NCBI RefSeq assembly: GCF_002157625.1
Contig: NZ_BDMM01000001.1
Coordinates: 248,001-312,000, forward strand
Length of the DNA: 64,000 nucleotides
Reading direction: 5' to 3'
DNA from: Brevundimonas sp. SH203
GTDB taxonomy: Bacteria; Pseudomonadota; Alphaproteobacteria; Caulobacterales; Caulobacteraceae
Shown here one piece after another: positions 8,635 to 17,549 of this stretch. Numbering within the stretch: position 1 is the first letter of the stretch; each line of letters begins with the position of its first letter. The translations under genes were made by a program, and so were the position numbers. The notes below the pieces were generated by a model. That model did not search any database, was not told the DNA's origin, and saw nothing but the letters and a program-made list of their open reading frames with translations.

Positions 8635-9990
8635 TCAGACCGTTTCGTGTGTCAGGCCGCGTCGACCCGCGCCAGGCAGGCCTTCCGTTTCGTTCATATC
8701 CTTTGCGTCCGACGTATCGGCCTCGCCGCGCGACACCACGGTCGCCAGCACAAGGTCGCCGGTCACGTTCAGCGTGGTGCGGCACATATCCAGGAAGCGG
8801 TCGACGCCCAGGATCAGGCCAATGCCTTCGGGCGGCACCTTCACCATCACCAGGATCATGGCCACCACCGGCAGGGAGCCGGCCGGCACGCCCGCCGTGC
8901 CCACGCCGCCCAGGATGCAGACAAGCATCACCACGACCTGCTGGGTTATCGACAGATCGACGCCGAAGAACTGGGCCAGAAACAGGACCGTAACCCCCTC
9001 GAACAGGGCCGTGCCGTTCTGGTTGGCGGTGGCGCCGACCGTCAGGACGAAACGGGCGATCTTGCGCGGCAGCTTCAACTGCTCCTCCGCCGCCTTCAGC
9101 GACACGGGCAGCGAGGCGTTGGACGATGCGGTCGAGAAGGCCACCACCATCGGCTCGCGCACGCCCTTGAAGAAGGCGAACGGCGAACGCCCGGCCAGCA
9201 GCCAGATCACCAGCGGATAGACCACGAACATATGGATCGCCATGGCGCCCACGGCCACGCCGACGAAGGCCGCCAGCCGCACCAGCAGATCCCATCCGAA
9301 CAGGGCCGCCAGGTTGAACATCAGACAGGCGATGGCCAGCGGGGCCAGTTTGATGAACAGGTTGATCAGGGTCATGGAGACCTCGAAAATCCCCTGGATC
9401 ACCTCCTGCAGACGATCCGTCGCCGGGCTCTTGGCCATGACCAGGCCGATGCCGAAGAACAGGGCGAAGATCATCAGCGGCAGGATGGCGTTCTCCGCCG
9501 CCGCCGTGACCGCATTGGACGGCACCAGGTCCAGGAAGAAGTCGCCCAGCTGGATCGAGCTGTCGCGCCCGGTCTGGACGATGCTGGCCGCGCCGTCCTT
9601 GCCCTGGGCCAGCAACTGCTGCGCCACCGCCGGGTCGACCCCGCGCCCGGGTTGGAAGACGTTGACCATCACCAGGCCGATGACCACGGCGATGCTGGAC
9701 ACCACGATGGTCAGCAGCAGGGTCTTGATGCCCGCGCGCCCCAGGGCGCTGAGATCGCCCATCTCCGCCACCCCGACCACCAGGGCCGAGAACAGCAGCG
9801 GAATCACCATCATGAACAGCAGCCGCAGGAAGATCTGACCGATCGGTCCGGTGACATTGTCCGTCACCCACACGACCCAGCCCGTGTCGGCGCCCACGGC
9901 CAGATTGACCAGAAGCCCCCCAACGAGCCCTACGGAAAAGCCGATCAGCATCAGCCAATGCAGCGCAAGGCCGCGTTTCGTCTCGGTCAT
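8635..9990 (-). CDS. Dicarboxylate/amino acid:cation symporter (DAACS family)
   Basis: A 451-residue polytopic inner-membrane transporter of the GltP/DctA superfamily. Landmarks are LLFMMVIPLLFSALVVG, the serine-rich hairpin FSTASSNASLPVSL, the re-entrant region VGTAGVPAGSLPVVAM and the substrate-binding helix DRFLDMCRTTLNVTGD. The Asp, Asp, Arg, Asn and Asp positions of that helix match GltPh. The canonical NMDGT motif instead reads NQNGT, with Asn325 at the place of the sodium-ligating Asp312 of GltPh, so cation coupling may differ. Substrate (C4-dicarboxylate, glutamate or aspartate) cannot be assigned. Transcribed after the solute-binding lipoprotein with a 33-base gap. Confidence 0.87.
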   Translation of the reverse strand: MTETKRGLALHWLMLIGFSVGLVGGLLVNLAVGADTGWVVWVTDNVTGPIGQIFLRLLFMMVIPLLFSALVVGVAEMGDLSALGRAGIKTLLLTIVVSSIAVVIGLVMVNVFQPGRGVDPAVAQQLLAQGKDGAASIVQTGRDSSIQLGDFFLDLVPSNAVTAAAENAILPLMIFALFFGIGLVMAKSPATDRLQEVIQGIFEVSMTLINLFIKLAPLAIACLMFNLAALFGWDLLVRLAAFVGVAVGAMAIHMFVVYPLVIWLLAGRSPFAFFKGVREPMVVAFSTASSNASLPVSLKAAEEQLKLPRKIARFVLTVGATANQNGTALFEGVTVLFLAQFFGVDLSITQQVVVMLVCILGGVGTAGVPAGSLPVVAMILVMVKVPPEGIGLILGVDRFLDMCRTTLNVTGDLVLATVVSRGEADTSDAKDMNETEGLPGAGRRGLTHETV

Positions 9991-10023
9991 CTGTCCCCCC
10001 GGAAAGCCGTATCGCCTTCGCGC

Positions 10024-11115
10024 TTATCGGATCGGCAGTCCGTAGATCAAGCCCGCCGGCCGCGCGTTCCATTGTGCGTTCAAACCGCGGTCCAGGTCGA
10101 GCGCCGATTGAGACCCCAGATTCCGCTCGAAGATCTCGCCATAGTTTCCGACCGCCGCGACCGCATCCCTGGCCCAGGTCTTCGACAGGCCCAGCATGGG
10201 GCCGAAATCGCCCTCCGCGCCCAGCAGCCGCCGGATGCGCGGGTCCGTCGCTGTCTTGGCCAGATCGGCCGCGCCTTCGCGCGTCACCCCCAGTTCCTCC
10301 GCGAGCATCAGGGCGTTCAGCGTCCAGCGCACGGTCGCGGCCCAGCGTTCGTCGCCCGCCTTCAGCACCGGCCCCAGCGGCTCCTTTGACGCCACGTCGG
10401 ACAGGATCACATGTTCGTTGGGATTGCTCATCACCGTGCGCGCCGCCGCCAGGGCCGAGATATCGGCGCTGAAGGCGTCGCAGTCCTCGCGGTTATAGGC
10501 GTCGCGCGCCGCCTCTTCGGTGTCGAAGACCACGGGCCGGTAGTCGATGCCGCGCGAGCCGAAATAGTCTGCGGCGTTGGCTTGGGACGTCGAACCGGAC
10601 TGGACGCAGACCCGCGCGCCCGTCAGCTCGGTCGCGCTGTTCAGATTCAGCGAACGCCGGACCAGAAAGCCCTGGCCGTCGTAATAGTTGACGCCCGCGA
10701 ATACGAAACCCTCGCCCGCGTCGCGCGTCATGGTCCAGGACGAGTTGCGCCACAACACGTCGATCCGCCCGTCGTTCAGGGCGTCGAACCGATCCGCCGC
10801 CGACAGGGGCACAAACCGCACCGCATTGGCGTCACCCAGCACCGCCGCCGCCGTGGCCCGGCAGAAATCGACGTCGAACCCGCGCCACTGACCGCGATTG
10901 TCGGTGTAGGCGAACCCCACCAGTCCCTGGTTCACGCCGCAGTTCAGCCGCCCGCGCCGCTTGATCGCCGCGACGGTCGGGCTTTGCGGCAGGACGGTCG
11001 GCCCGCTCCTGGTCGGCGTGGCGGAGGGTTCGGGCGCGGCGGGCGGCGCGTCCCGCCGTCCGCAACCGGCGGCCAGCAGCGCCAGGGCCATCGTCCCGAT
11101 CATCCAGCACCGCAT
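10024..11115 (-). CDS. Amino acid ABC transporter substrate-binding lipoprotein (AapJ/BztA-like)
   Basis: Periplasmic binding protein of the polar amino acid type. It has a lipoprotein signal (ALALLAAGC, lipidated Cys about residue 18), then a Pro/Ala/Ser-rich linker, then the SBP_bac_3 fold starting VAAIKRRGRLNCGVNQGLVGFA. Family landmarks are GFDVDFCRATAAAVLGDANA, DVLWRNSSWTMTRDA and CVQSGSTSQANAADYF. This pattern is that of general L-amino acid binding proteins such as AapJ. I chose ATG 11115 because GAGGGAC lies 11 bases upstream; an in-frame ATG at 11145 lacks a ribosome binding site. No permease or ATPase gene is nearby, so it is an orphan, possibly serving a transporter encoded elsewhere or acting as a receptor. 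Confidence 0.85.
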   Translation of the reverse strand: MRCWMIGTMALALLAAGCGRRDAPPAAPEPSATPTRSGPTVLPQSPTVAAIKRRGRLNCGVNQGLVGFAYTDNRGQWRGFDVDFCRATAAAVLGDANAVRFVPLSAADRFDALNDGRIDVLWRNSSWTMTRDAGEGFVFAGVNYYDGQGFLVRRSLNLNSATELTGARVCVQSGSTSQANAADYFGSRGIDYRPVVFDTEEAARDAYNREDCDAFSADISALAAARTVMSNPNEHVILSDVASKEPLGPVLKAGDERWAATVRWTLNALMLAEELGVTREGAADLAKTATDPRIRRLLGAEGDFGPMLGLSKTWARDAVAAVGNYGEIFERNLGSQSALDLDRGLNAQWNARPAGLIYGLPIR

Positions 11116-11193
11116 CGCGTTTCGTCCCTCGCCGCTTGCGCCCATGAAGGCTTTAGAGGCTTTTAGGGCCTGAACCGCAACCCATGGATCGCC

Positions 11194-12372
11194 ATGCCGA
11201 CGCCTTCGGACCGCACCCGCCTGATCGCCGCCGCCACGCGCAGGGGCCGGGGACGCCGCCCGGTCAATCCGCCGCTGGAACGCGCCTCGACCATGCTCAG
11301 CGACACCGTCGGCGTCATGCGCGACGAGACGGACGGCCCGTCCTACGGCCTGTCGGGGACCAGCGCGGCGCGCGACCTTCGCTGCGCCCTGGCCGATCTG
11401 GAAGGCGCCGAGGACGTCTTTCTGGTTCCCTCGGGTCTCGCGGCGGTCACGGTCCCCTTGCTGGCCCTGCTGCGCCCCGGCGACGAGGTGGTGACGACCG
11501 ACGCCGTCTATGGCCCGACGCGCCGTTTCCTCAGCCGCTATCAGGCCGCGCGCGGCGTCACGACCCGCTTCCTGCCCGCCGATGCCGATGCGGCGGCGAT
11601 CGTTGCGGCGCTCGGCGACCGGACCCGACTGGTGCTGATGGAATCGCCCGCCTCACTGACGTTCGAGATGGTGGACGCGGCGGCGGTGGCGACCGCCTGT
11701 CGCGCGCGCGGGGTTCTGACCGTCATGGACAACACCTGGGCCGCGGGCCTGGCCTATCGTCCCCTCGCCCACGGCGTCGATGTCAGCGTCCAGGCCGTGA
11801 CGAAGTATGTCGGCGGCCATTCCGACGTCCTTATGGGCGCCGTCGCCGTCAACGCCCCCGCCTGTCGCCGCGCCATCGCCGACGTCATCGAGGATATGGG
11901 CTGGCACGTCTCGCCCGACGACGCCTGGCTGGCGCTGCGGGGGCTTCGCACCCTTCCGCTCCGCTATGCCGAACAGGCGCGGTCGGCGCTGACGGTCGCG
12001 ACGTGGCTTCAAGCCCGGCCGGAGATTTCGCGCGTTCTTTATCCGCCCCTGCCCGGCGCGGCCGGTCATGACCTCTGGACCCGCGACTTCACCGGCGCCG
12101 CCTCCCTGATGGGCCTTGTGATGAAGGGCGGCGACATGGCGGCGGGCGAGGCCATGCTCGATGCGCTGACCCTGTTCGGTCTCGGCTATTCCTGGGGCGG
12201 GTTCGAAAGTCTGGCCACGCACGAGACGCATCAGATGGCCTATCGCGACCAGCCCCCGGCGCTGGAGGGCGAACTGATCAGGCTGCACATCGGGCTGGAA
12301 GACCCCGCCGATCTGATCGCGGACCTGGAGACGGGCCTGTCCGCCTTCCGCGCCGCGCTCACCCTTCCTTAA
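11194..12372 (+). CDS. metC: Cystathionine beta-lyase / trans-sulfuration PLP enzyme
   Basis: Fold-type I PLP enzyme of the Cys/Met metabolism family, most like MetC, which cleaves cystathionine to homocysteine, pyruvate and ammonia. The Schiff-base lysine is Lys204 in VQAVTKYVGGHSDVLMG, the PLP-nitrogen Asp is Asp179 in VMDNTWAAGL, and GLAAV near residue 82 is the phosphate-binding region. The C-terminus has FGLGYSWGGFESLA, typical of MetC, and an RLHIGLEDPADLIADLE motif. Length (392) fits. Divergent from the solute-binding lipoprotein gene with 78 bases between starts. A cystathionine gamma-lyase or synthase activity cannot be excluded, but the WGGFESL pattern favours beta-lyase. Confidence 0.88.
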   Translation: MPTPSDRTRLIAAATRRGRGRRPVNPPLERASTMLSDTVGVMRDETDGPSYGLSGTSAARDLRCALADLEGAEDVFLVPSGLAAVTVPLLALLRPGDEVVTTDAVYGPTRRFLSRYQAARGVTTRFLPADADAAAIVAALGDRTRLVLMESPASLTFEMVDAAAVATACRARGVLTVMDNTWAAGLAYRPLAHGVDVSVQAVTKYVGGHSDVLMGAVAVNAPACRRAIADVIEDMGWHVSPDDAWLALRGLRTLPLRYAEQARSALTVATWLQARPEISRVLYPPLPGAAGHDLWTRDFTGAASLMGLVMKGGDMAAGEAMLDALTLFGLGYSWGGFESLATHETHQMAYRDQPPALEGELIRLHIGLEDPADLIADLETGLSAFRAALTLP

Positions 12373-12395
12373 GCGACGCGACGGACTGTCCGCCC

Positions 12396-13754
12396 GTGCG
12401 CGCCTCGCCCGTCCAGATTCGCGATGATTCGCCGCCGCTGTGGGAACAGCTGGCGGCCGGTTTCGTCGTCTTCATGCTGACGGGCGCCCTGATCGCCCCC
12501 GTCATCGCGCCGGATCAGGCTGAGACGCCGATCCTGCGGCTGATCTGGCTGCCGGTCTATGCGGTCACGGCCGGCCTTCTGGTCTTCCGTTTCGACAAGG
12601 TGATCCGCGCCTGGCCCGCCTGGCTGATGGTCGGCGCCCTGGTCGCCCTGGCCTATGTGTCCCAATACTGGTCGATCGATCCCGAAGTCACCGACCGTCG
12701 CGTCATCGCCATGGCGATCAACAGCGCCTTCGCCGTCTATCTGGGCGCGGTGTTTCGCGGGGCCGCCCTGCCGCGCGTGCTGATGCACACCTGTCTGGTC
12801 ATGGCGGTGGGCAGTCTGATCATGGTGTTCGCCTATCCCAAGGTCGGGGTCCACCAGCTGGACAACGCCGGCCTGTGGCGCGGCCTGTGGTACGAAAAGA
12901 ACCAGATGGGTTTGGTCATGGTGGTCGGCGCCGTCTCGGCGGCGGCCTGTCTGGCGGCGGATCAGATCGCCGGCGCCGGCCGGAAACCCTGGGCCGCCCT
13001 GCTGACCCTGGCCCTGACGACCGTGCTGATCCTGGCGACCCAGTCCAAGACCTCGCTGCTGTGCCTGATGATCGGCGTCGGCATGGTGGGCGGCTGGTGG
13101 ACGTTGAAACAGGGCGGCGCGGCCGTGACCATCGTGGCCATCTGGGCCGCAGTGGTCGGGATCGTCGGCGGCGCCTGGTCCTGGCACATCGCCTCGGCCT
13201 CCATCCTCCAGGCCCTGGGCAAGGACCCGTCACTGACCGGCCGGACCCTGATCTGGGAAGCCCTGATGCGAAAGGTGGCCGAGCGTCCATGGACCGGCTA
13301 CGGCTTCAGCGCCTTCTGGGGCGTGGACTCGATCCCGGCGCGCGAAATCCGCATCCAGACCCAGTGGCCCGTGCCCTCGGCGCACAACGGCTGGATCGAC
13401 CTTCTGGTGCAACTGGGCTGGCCCGGCGCGGTCGCGGTCGGCGCCCTGATCGCCATCGCCGCGATCATGATCCTGGCCCGCACCAACGGCCTGGGCGCGC
13501 GCGAAGGCTATTGGAGCATCGGCTATCTGTCGGTCTTCGTCGCGCTGAGCCTGTCGGAAAGCGTCCTGCTGAACCACGCCAGCCTGCCCTGGTCGCTGAT
13601 GCTGGCCATTCTGACGCGCGCCGTGACCTTCGATCCAGCGCCCGTCCGTGCGCCCATGCGCGCGCCGCTTGCCCGACCGGCCGCACGGGCCTACCAGAAC
13701 CGGCCCCGAATCGCCTCAGACTATGTGAATGGCCGCCGACCTCTTCGCTTTTGA
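12396..13754 (+). CDS. O-antigen ligase / polysaccharide polymerase-like (Wzy_C family) membrane protein
   Basis: A 452-residue protein with about ten to eleven hydrophobic segments. It has a large periplasmic-type loop around residues 275-335 holding GRTLIWEALMRKVAERPWTG, GYGFSAFW and SAHNGWIDLLVQLGWPG. This pattern, including the conserved Arg and the HN pair, is that of WaaL/Wzy/ExoQ proteins, which ligate or polymerise undecaprenyl-linked sugars. In Caulobacterales relatives serve LPS O-antigen or holdfast synthesis; no glycan genes here decide which. Start is GTG at 12396. The 3' end overlaps the parE start by 26 bases, an unusual overlap for unrelated functions. The basic C-terminal tail after residue 420 is probably cytoplasmic. 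Confidence 0.8.
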   Translation: MRASPVQIRDDSPPLWEQLAAGFVVFMLTGALIAPVIAPDQAETPILRLIWLPVYAVTAGLLVFRFDKVIRAWPAWLMVGALVALAYVSQYWSIDPEVTDRRVIAMAINSAFAVYLGAVFRGAALPRVLMHTCLVMAVGSLIMVFAYPKVGVHQLDNAGLWRGLWYEKNQMGLVMVVGAVSAAACLAADQIAGAGRKPWAALLTLALTTVLILATQSKTSLLCLMIGVGMVGGWWTLKQGGAAVTIVAIWAAVVGIVGGAWSWHIASASILQALGKDPSLTGRTLIWEALMRKVAERPWTGYGFSAFWGVDSIPAREIRIQTQWPVPSAHNGWIDLLVQLGWPGAVAVGALIAIAAIMILARTNGLGAREGYWSIGYLSVFVALSLSESVLLNHASLPWSLMLAILTRAVTFDPAPVRAPMRAPLARPAARAYQNRPRIASDYVNGRRPLRF

Positions 13755-15825
13755 CGACGAACCCGAAGCTCGCAAACCCGAGCCGCCCAAACCCGCTGCG
13801 GTGATTCCACCGCAGGTCGCGCCCCCCGTCGCGCAATCAGCTGTGCAGCCGGCCGCGCCCAAACCCGTCCAGGCCGCCGCGACCACGGCCGCCGCCACCG
13901 GCTATTCCGCCTCGTCCATCGAGGTGCTGGAGGGGCTGGAGCCCGTCCGCAAACGCCCCGGCATGTATATCGGCGGCACCGATGAACGCGCCCTGCACCA
14001 TCTGTTCGCCGAAGTCCTCGACAATGCGATGGACGAGGCCGTGGCCCGCCACGCCAAGCTGATCACCGTCGATCTGGACGCCGAGGGCTATCTGTCCGTC
14101 CGCGACGACGGTCGCGGCATTCCGGTCGACCCGCACCCGAAACACCCCGGCAAGTCGGCGCTGGAGGTGGTCATGACCGTCCTCCACTCGGGCGGCAAAT
14201 TCTCGGGCAAGGCCTATGAGACCTCCGGCGGTCTGCACGGCGTGGGCGTCTCGGTCGTCAACGCCCTGTCCGAACATCTGGACGTCACGGTCTGGCGCGA
14301 CGGGTTCGAGTGGAAGCAGTCCTTCTCGCGCGGCCATGTCCTCGGCCCCATTCAGCAGGTCCAGCCGTCCAGGAAGCGCGGCACCCTGATCCGGTTCAAG
14401 CCGGACGACGAAATCTTCGGCATGGGCGCGGCCTTCAAGCCCGCCCGCCTGTTCCGCATGGCGCGGTCCAAGGCCTATCTGTTCCGCGGCGTCGAGATCA
14501 AATGGACCTGCGCGCCGGAACGGATCACCGACACGACGCCGGCCCAGGCCACCCTGCACTTCCCCGGCGGCCTGGCCGACGCCCTGGCCGACCGCATCGG
14601 CCAGCTGGACACCGTCACCCCCACCTTCGCCGGCCGCGCCGAGCGTCAGGGCGAGGCGGGCGCCTTCGAATGGGCCGTCACCTGGTCGCCCATCGGCTTC
14701 GGCGAGGCGGACGGCTTCATCCAGTCCTACTGCAACACCGTCTCGACCCCCGACGGCGGCACGCACGAGGCGGGCTTCCGCGCCGCCCTGGTCAAGGGGC
14801 TGAAAGCCTATGGCGAACTGACCAACGAGAAGCGCGCCGGCATCATCACGGCGGAAGACGTCATCGCCAACGCCGGCGCCCTGATCAGCGTCTTCATCAG
14901 AAACCCCGAGTTCCAGGGCCAGACCAAGGACCGCCTGTCCTCGCCCGAGGGCGCCCGTCTGGTTGAACAGCTGCTGCGCGACCCGTTGGACCACTGGCTG
15001 ACCGAAAGCCCCAAACAGGCCAACGCCCTGCTCGGCTTCGTCGTCGACCGCGCCGAGGACCGCCTGCGCCGCCGCAAGGACAAGGAGGTCCAGCGCGCCG
15101 CCGCCACCCGCAAGCTGCGCCTGCCCGGCAAGCTGTCGGACTGTTCGCGCCAGGCCGCCGAGGGCACCGAACTGTTCATCGTCGAAGGCGATTCGGCCGG
15201 CGGTTCGGCCAAACAGGCGCGCGACCGCACGACCCAGGCCATACTGCCCCTGCGCGGCAAGATTCTGAACGTCGCCTCCGCCACGGCCGACAAGCTGCGC
15301 GCCAACGTCGAACTGTCCGACCTGGCCCTGGCCCTCGGCGTCCAGCCCGGCAATCGCTTCAACATCGACGACCTGCGCTACGAGCGGATCGTCATCATGA
15401 CCGACGCCGACGTGGACGGCGCCCACATCGCGGCCCTGCTGATCACCTTCTTCTACCGCGTCATGCCCGAGACGATCCGTCAGGGCCGGGTCTTCATGGC
15501 CCTGCCGCCGCTCTACCGGATTTCGGCGGGCCCCTTGAGCGAATACGCCCGGGACGACGCCCACCGCGACGAACTGCTGGCCACCGTCTTCAAGGGCAAG
15601 AAGACCGAGATCGGCCGGTTCAAGGGCCTGGGCGAAATGATGGCGTCCCAGTTGAAGGAAACCACCATGGACCCGAAGAAGCGGACCCTGGCGCGCATCA
15701 CCGTCCCCGACGCCGAATCCAGCATCGAGGATCTGGTCGAACGGCTGATGGGCAAGCGCGCCGACGCCCGGTTCCAGTTCATTCAGGAAAACGCGCAGTT
15801 CGTGAAAGAAGAACTGGACGTCTGA
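13729..15825 (+). CDS. parE: DNA topoisomerase IV subunit B
   Basis: ATPase subunit of topoisomerase IV, which with ParC decatenates daughter chromosomes. GHKL domain: EVLDNAMDEA, DDGRGIPVD and GGLHGVGVSVVNALSE. Toprim domain: FIVEGDSAGGSAKQARD and IMTDADVDGAHIAALL. It ends in the short form (698 residues) without the GyrB insertion, and FQGQTKDRLSSPEG has the QTK loop, so ParE is preferred over GyrB. The first 55 residues are an extra Pro/Ala-rich stretch before the conserved SSIEVLEGLEPVRKRPGMYI. The ATG lies inside the end of the preceding membrane-protein gene. A start at one of the downstream codons is possible, but the low-complexity leader keeps the same frame and codon bias. Confidence 0.95.
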   Translation: MAADLFAFDDEPEARKPEPPKPAAVIPPQVAPPVAQSAVQPAAPKPVQAAATTAAATGYSASSIEVLEGLEPVRKRPGMYIGGTDERALHHLFAEVLDNAMDEAVARHAKLITVDLDAEGYLSVRDDGRGIPVDPHPKHPGKSALEVVMTVLHSGGKFSGKAYETSGGLHGVGVSVVNALSEHLDVTVWRDGFEWKQSFSRGHVLGPIQQVQPSRKRGTLIRFKPDDEIFGMGAAFKPARLFRMARSKAYLFRGVEIKWTCAPERITDTTPAQATLHFPGGLADALADRIGQLDTVTPTFAGRAERQGEAGAFEWAVTWSPIGFGEADGFIQSYCNTVSTPDGGTHEAGFRAALVKGLKAYGELTNEKRAGIITAEDVIANAGALISVFIRNPEFQGQTKDRLSSPEGARLVEQLLRDPLDHWLTESPKQANALLGFVVDRAEDRLRRRKDKEVQRAAATRKLRLPGKLSDCSRQAAEGTELFIVEGDSAGGSAKQARDRTTQAILPLRGKILNVASATADKLRANVELSDLALALGVQPGNRFNIDDLRYERIVIMTDADVDGAHIAALLITFFYRVMPETIRQGRVFMALPPLYRISAGPLSEYARDDAHRDELLATVFKGKKTEIGRFKGLGEMMASQLKETTMDPKKRTLARITVPDAESSIEDLVERLMGKRADARFQFIQENAQFVKEELDV

Positions 15826-15875
15826 CGCCATCGCGCCCCTTCCAACGAACGGCGACGCCTGACACAAGGAGGCCC

Positions 15876-17288
15876 ATGAGCACGACCGCCCCCTCCTCCG
15901 CCGTTCTCGACGAACTGAAGGTCGCCCTGGGTCCGGGCGGCTGGACCCAGGACCCGGACGTCCTCGCGCCCTTCCTGAGCGAATGGCGCAACCGCTGGAC
16001 CGGAAACACGCCGATCCTGCTGACGCCCCGTTCGACGGACGAGGTCGCCCGCGCTGTGACCATCTGCGCCCGCGAGGGCTTAGCCATCACGCCCCAGGGC
16101 GGCGGCACCGGCCTGGTCGGCGGCCAGGTGCCCTTCGGCGAAGTCCTGCTGTCGCTGAAGAAGATGCGCGCCGTCCGCGACGTCACCCCGCTGGACGACG
16201 CCATGACGGTCGAGGCCGGCCTGACCCTGCTGGAGGCGCAGCAGGCGGCGACGGCGGCGGGCCGCTATTTCCCGCTCAGCCTGGCGGCCGAAGGCTCGGC
16301 CACCATCGGCGGCGTCATCTCGACCAACGCCGGCGGCACCCAGGTCCTGCGCTACGGCATGATGCGCGATCTGGTGCTGGGCGTCGAAGCGGTCATGCCG
16401 AACGGTCAGGTCTTCAACGGCCTGAAACGGCTGCGCAAGGACAACACCGGCTATGATCTGAAGCAGCTTTTGATCGGCGCCGAAGGCACCTTGGGCGTCG
16501 TCACGGCCGCCACCCTGAAGCTGTTCCCGATCATGCGGTCCCGCGCCGTGGCCATCGTCGGGCTGGAGACGGCGGCCGCCTCGATCGAGCTTCTGGCCCG
16601 CGCCAAGGCCGAGACCGGCGGCGGCGTCGAGGCCTTCGAGCTGATGAAGCGCCTGGGGATGGAATTGGTGCTGAAGAACATCCCCGACACGCGCGAGCCG
16701 CTGGATTCGACGCCCGACTGGTATGTGCTGATCGAGATCGCGTCGGGCACGCCCGGCGGCGCCGAGGCCCAGATGGAGGCCCTGCTGGAGGTCGCCTTCG
16801 AACAGGGCCTGATCACCGACGCCGCCATCGCCCAGAACGACGCCCAGCGCGCCGCCTTCTGGCGTCTGCGCGAGGAGCATTCGGCGGCGTTGAAACCCGA
16901 GGGCGGCGGCTGGAAACACGATGTCTCGGTGCCCATCAGCCGCATCGCCGACTTCATCGACGAGGCCTCCGCCGCCGTCGAACGCTTCCACCCCGACGCC
17001 CGCATCTCGGTCTTCGGCCATGTCGGCGACGGCAATCTGCACTATGACATCCTGCCGGGCGTGGATCAGGACATCCCGGCCTTCATCGGCCGCTGGAAGG
17101 AAGGCTCCCAGGTCGTCCACGACGTCGTCGCCCGCTACGACGGCTCGATCTCGGCCGAACACGGCCTGGGCCGCCTAAAGACCGACGAAGCGCGCCGCTA
17201 CAAGTCGCCCCTCGAAATCGAGACCATGGCCGCCATCCGCCGCGCCCTCGACCCCAACCGAATCATGAACCCCGCCGTCCTTTTCTGA
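15876..17288 (+). CDS. FAD-binding oxidoreductase, GlcD / D-2-hydroxyacid dehydrogenase family
   Basis: Vanillyl-alcohol-oxidase-type flavoprotein (470 residues). The N-terminal FAD_binding_4 domain carries TPQGGGTGLVGGQVPFGE, STNAGGTQVLRYGMMRD and GAEGTLGVVTAATLKLFP. The C-terminal FAD-oxidase domain carries FGHVGDGNLHYDILPG, with its conserved histidines, and ISAEHGLGRLK. Close relatives oxidise D-2-hydroxyglutarate, D-lactate or glycolate and pass electrons to ETF or the quinone pool. No glcE/glcF genes are adjacent, so a stand-alone D-2-hydroxyglutarate-type enzyme is more likely than a glycolate oxidase subunit; this is inference. A ribosome binding site (AAGGAGG) lies just upstream of the ATG. 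Followed by a long non-coding region. Confidence 0.85.
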   Translation: MSTTAPSSAVLDELKVALGPGGWTQDPDVLAPFLSEWRNRWTGNTPILLTPRSTDEVARAVTICAREGLAITPQGGGTGLVGGQVPFGEVLLSLKKMRAVRDVTPLDDAMTVEAGLTLLEAQQAATAAGRYFPLSLAAEGSATIGGVISTNAGGTQVLRYGMMRDLVLGVEAVMPNGQVFNGLKRLRKDNTGYDLKQLLIGAEGTLGVVTAATLKLFPIMRSRAVAIVGLETAAASIELLARAKAETGGGVEAFELMKRLGMELVLKNIPDTREPLDSTPDWYVLIEIASGTPGGAEAQMEALLEVAFEQGLITDAAIAQNDAQRAAFWRLREEHSAALKPEGGGWKHDVSVPISRIADFIDEASAAVERFHPDARISVFGHVGDGNLHYDILPGVDQDIPAFIGRWKEGSQVVHDVVARYDGSISAEHGLGRLKTDEARRYKSPLEIETMAAIRRALDPNRIMNPAVLF

Positions 17289-17303
17289 GCCCGCCCATCG
17301 TCT

Positions 17304-17339
17304 CCTCCCCACGTGTGGGGAGGGGGACCGCAAAGCGGT
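17304..17339. repeat. Short double-hairpin intergenic repeat (alphaproteobacterial type)
   Basis: Two adjacent perfect hairpins directly after the FAD oxidoreductase. The first has 9-bp arms (CCTCCCCAC at 17304-17312 and GTGGGGAGG at 17315-17323) with a 2-base loop. The second has 5-bp arms (ACCGC 17327-17331, GCGGT 17335-17339). A GGAGGGG tail follows. I recognise this arrangement as a frequent dispersed intergenic element of Caulobacterales and other alphaproteobacteria. It may also act as a weak transcription end for the upstream gene, but there is no U-run. Confidence 0.7.
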
Positions 17340-17370
17340 GGAGGGGTTCTTGACGCCCGACAGGCGCCAC

Positions 17371-17549
17371 CCTTCCTTTCGTCATTCTCCGGCAAGCCGC
17401 CCTTCGCGGCGCAGACCGGGGAACCCAGCGGCGCCGAAGGCGATGTCTCCGCCGCACGGTCGCCAGCCACTCCGCGACAGGTTCACGCGACCGCGCGCCG
17501 CTGGGTTCCCCGGTCTCGCTACGCTCGCCGGAGAATGACGAAAGGAAGG
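17371..17549. repeat. Long interrupted palindrome (REP/RUP-like intergenic element)
   Basis: Two pairs of perfect inverted arms nested in one structure. The outer pair is 22 bp (17371-17392 with 17528-17549); the inner pair is 21 bp (17414-17434 with 17495-17515). The inner arms include GGGGAACCCAGC and its complement. About 60 bases separate the inner arms. Both strands give only low-complexity spurious reading frames here. The symmetry and position between two same-direction genes suggest a dispersed palindromic element rather than a gene. Copy number elsewhere in the genome cannot be checked from this window. Confidence 0.75.

Noticed and set aside
13837..15867. 676-codon minus-strand frame opposite parE
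   Set aside because: Shadow frame with no domain resemblance; parE on the other strand is intact with all motifs.
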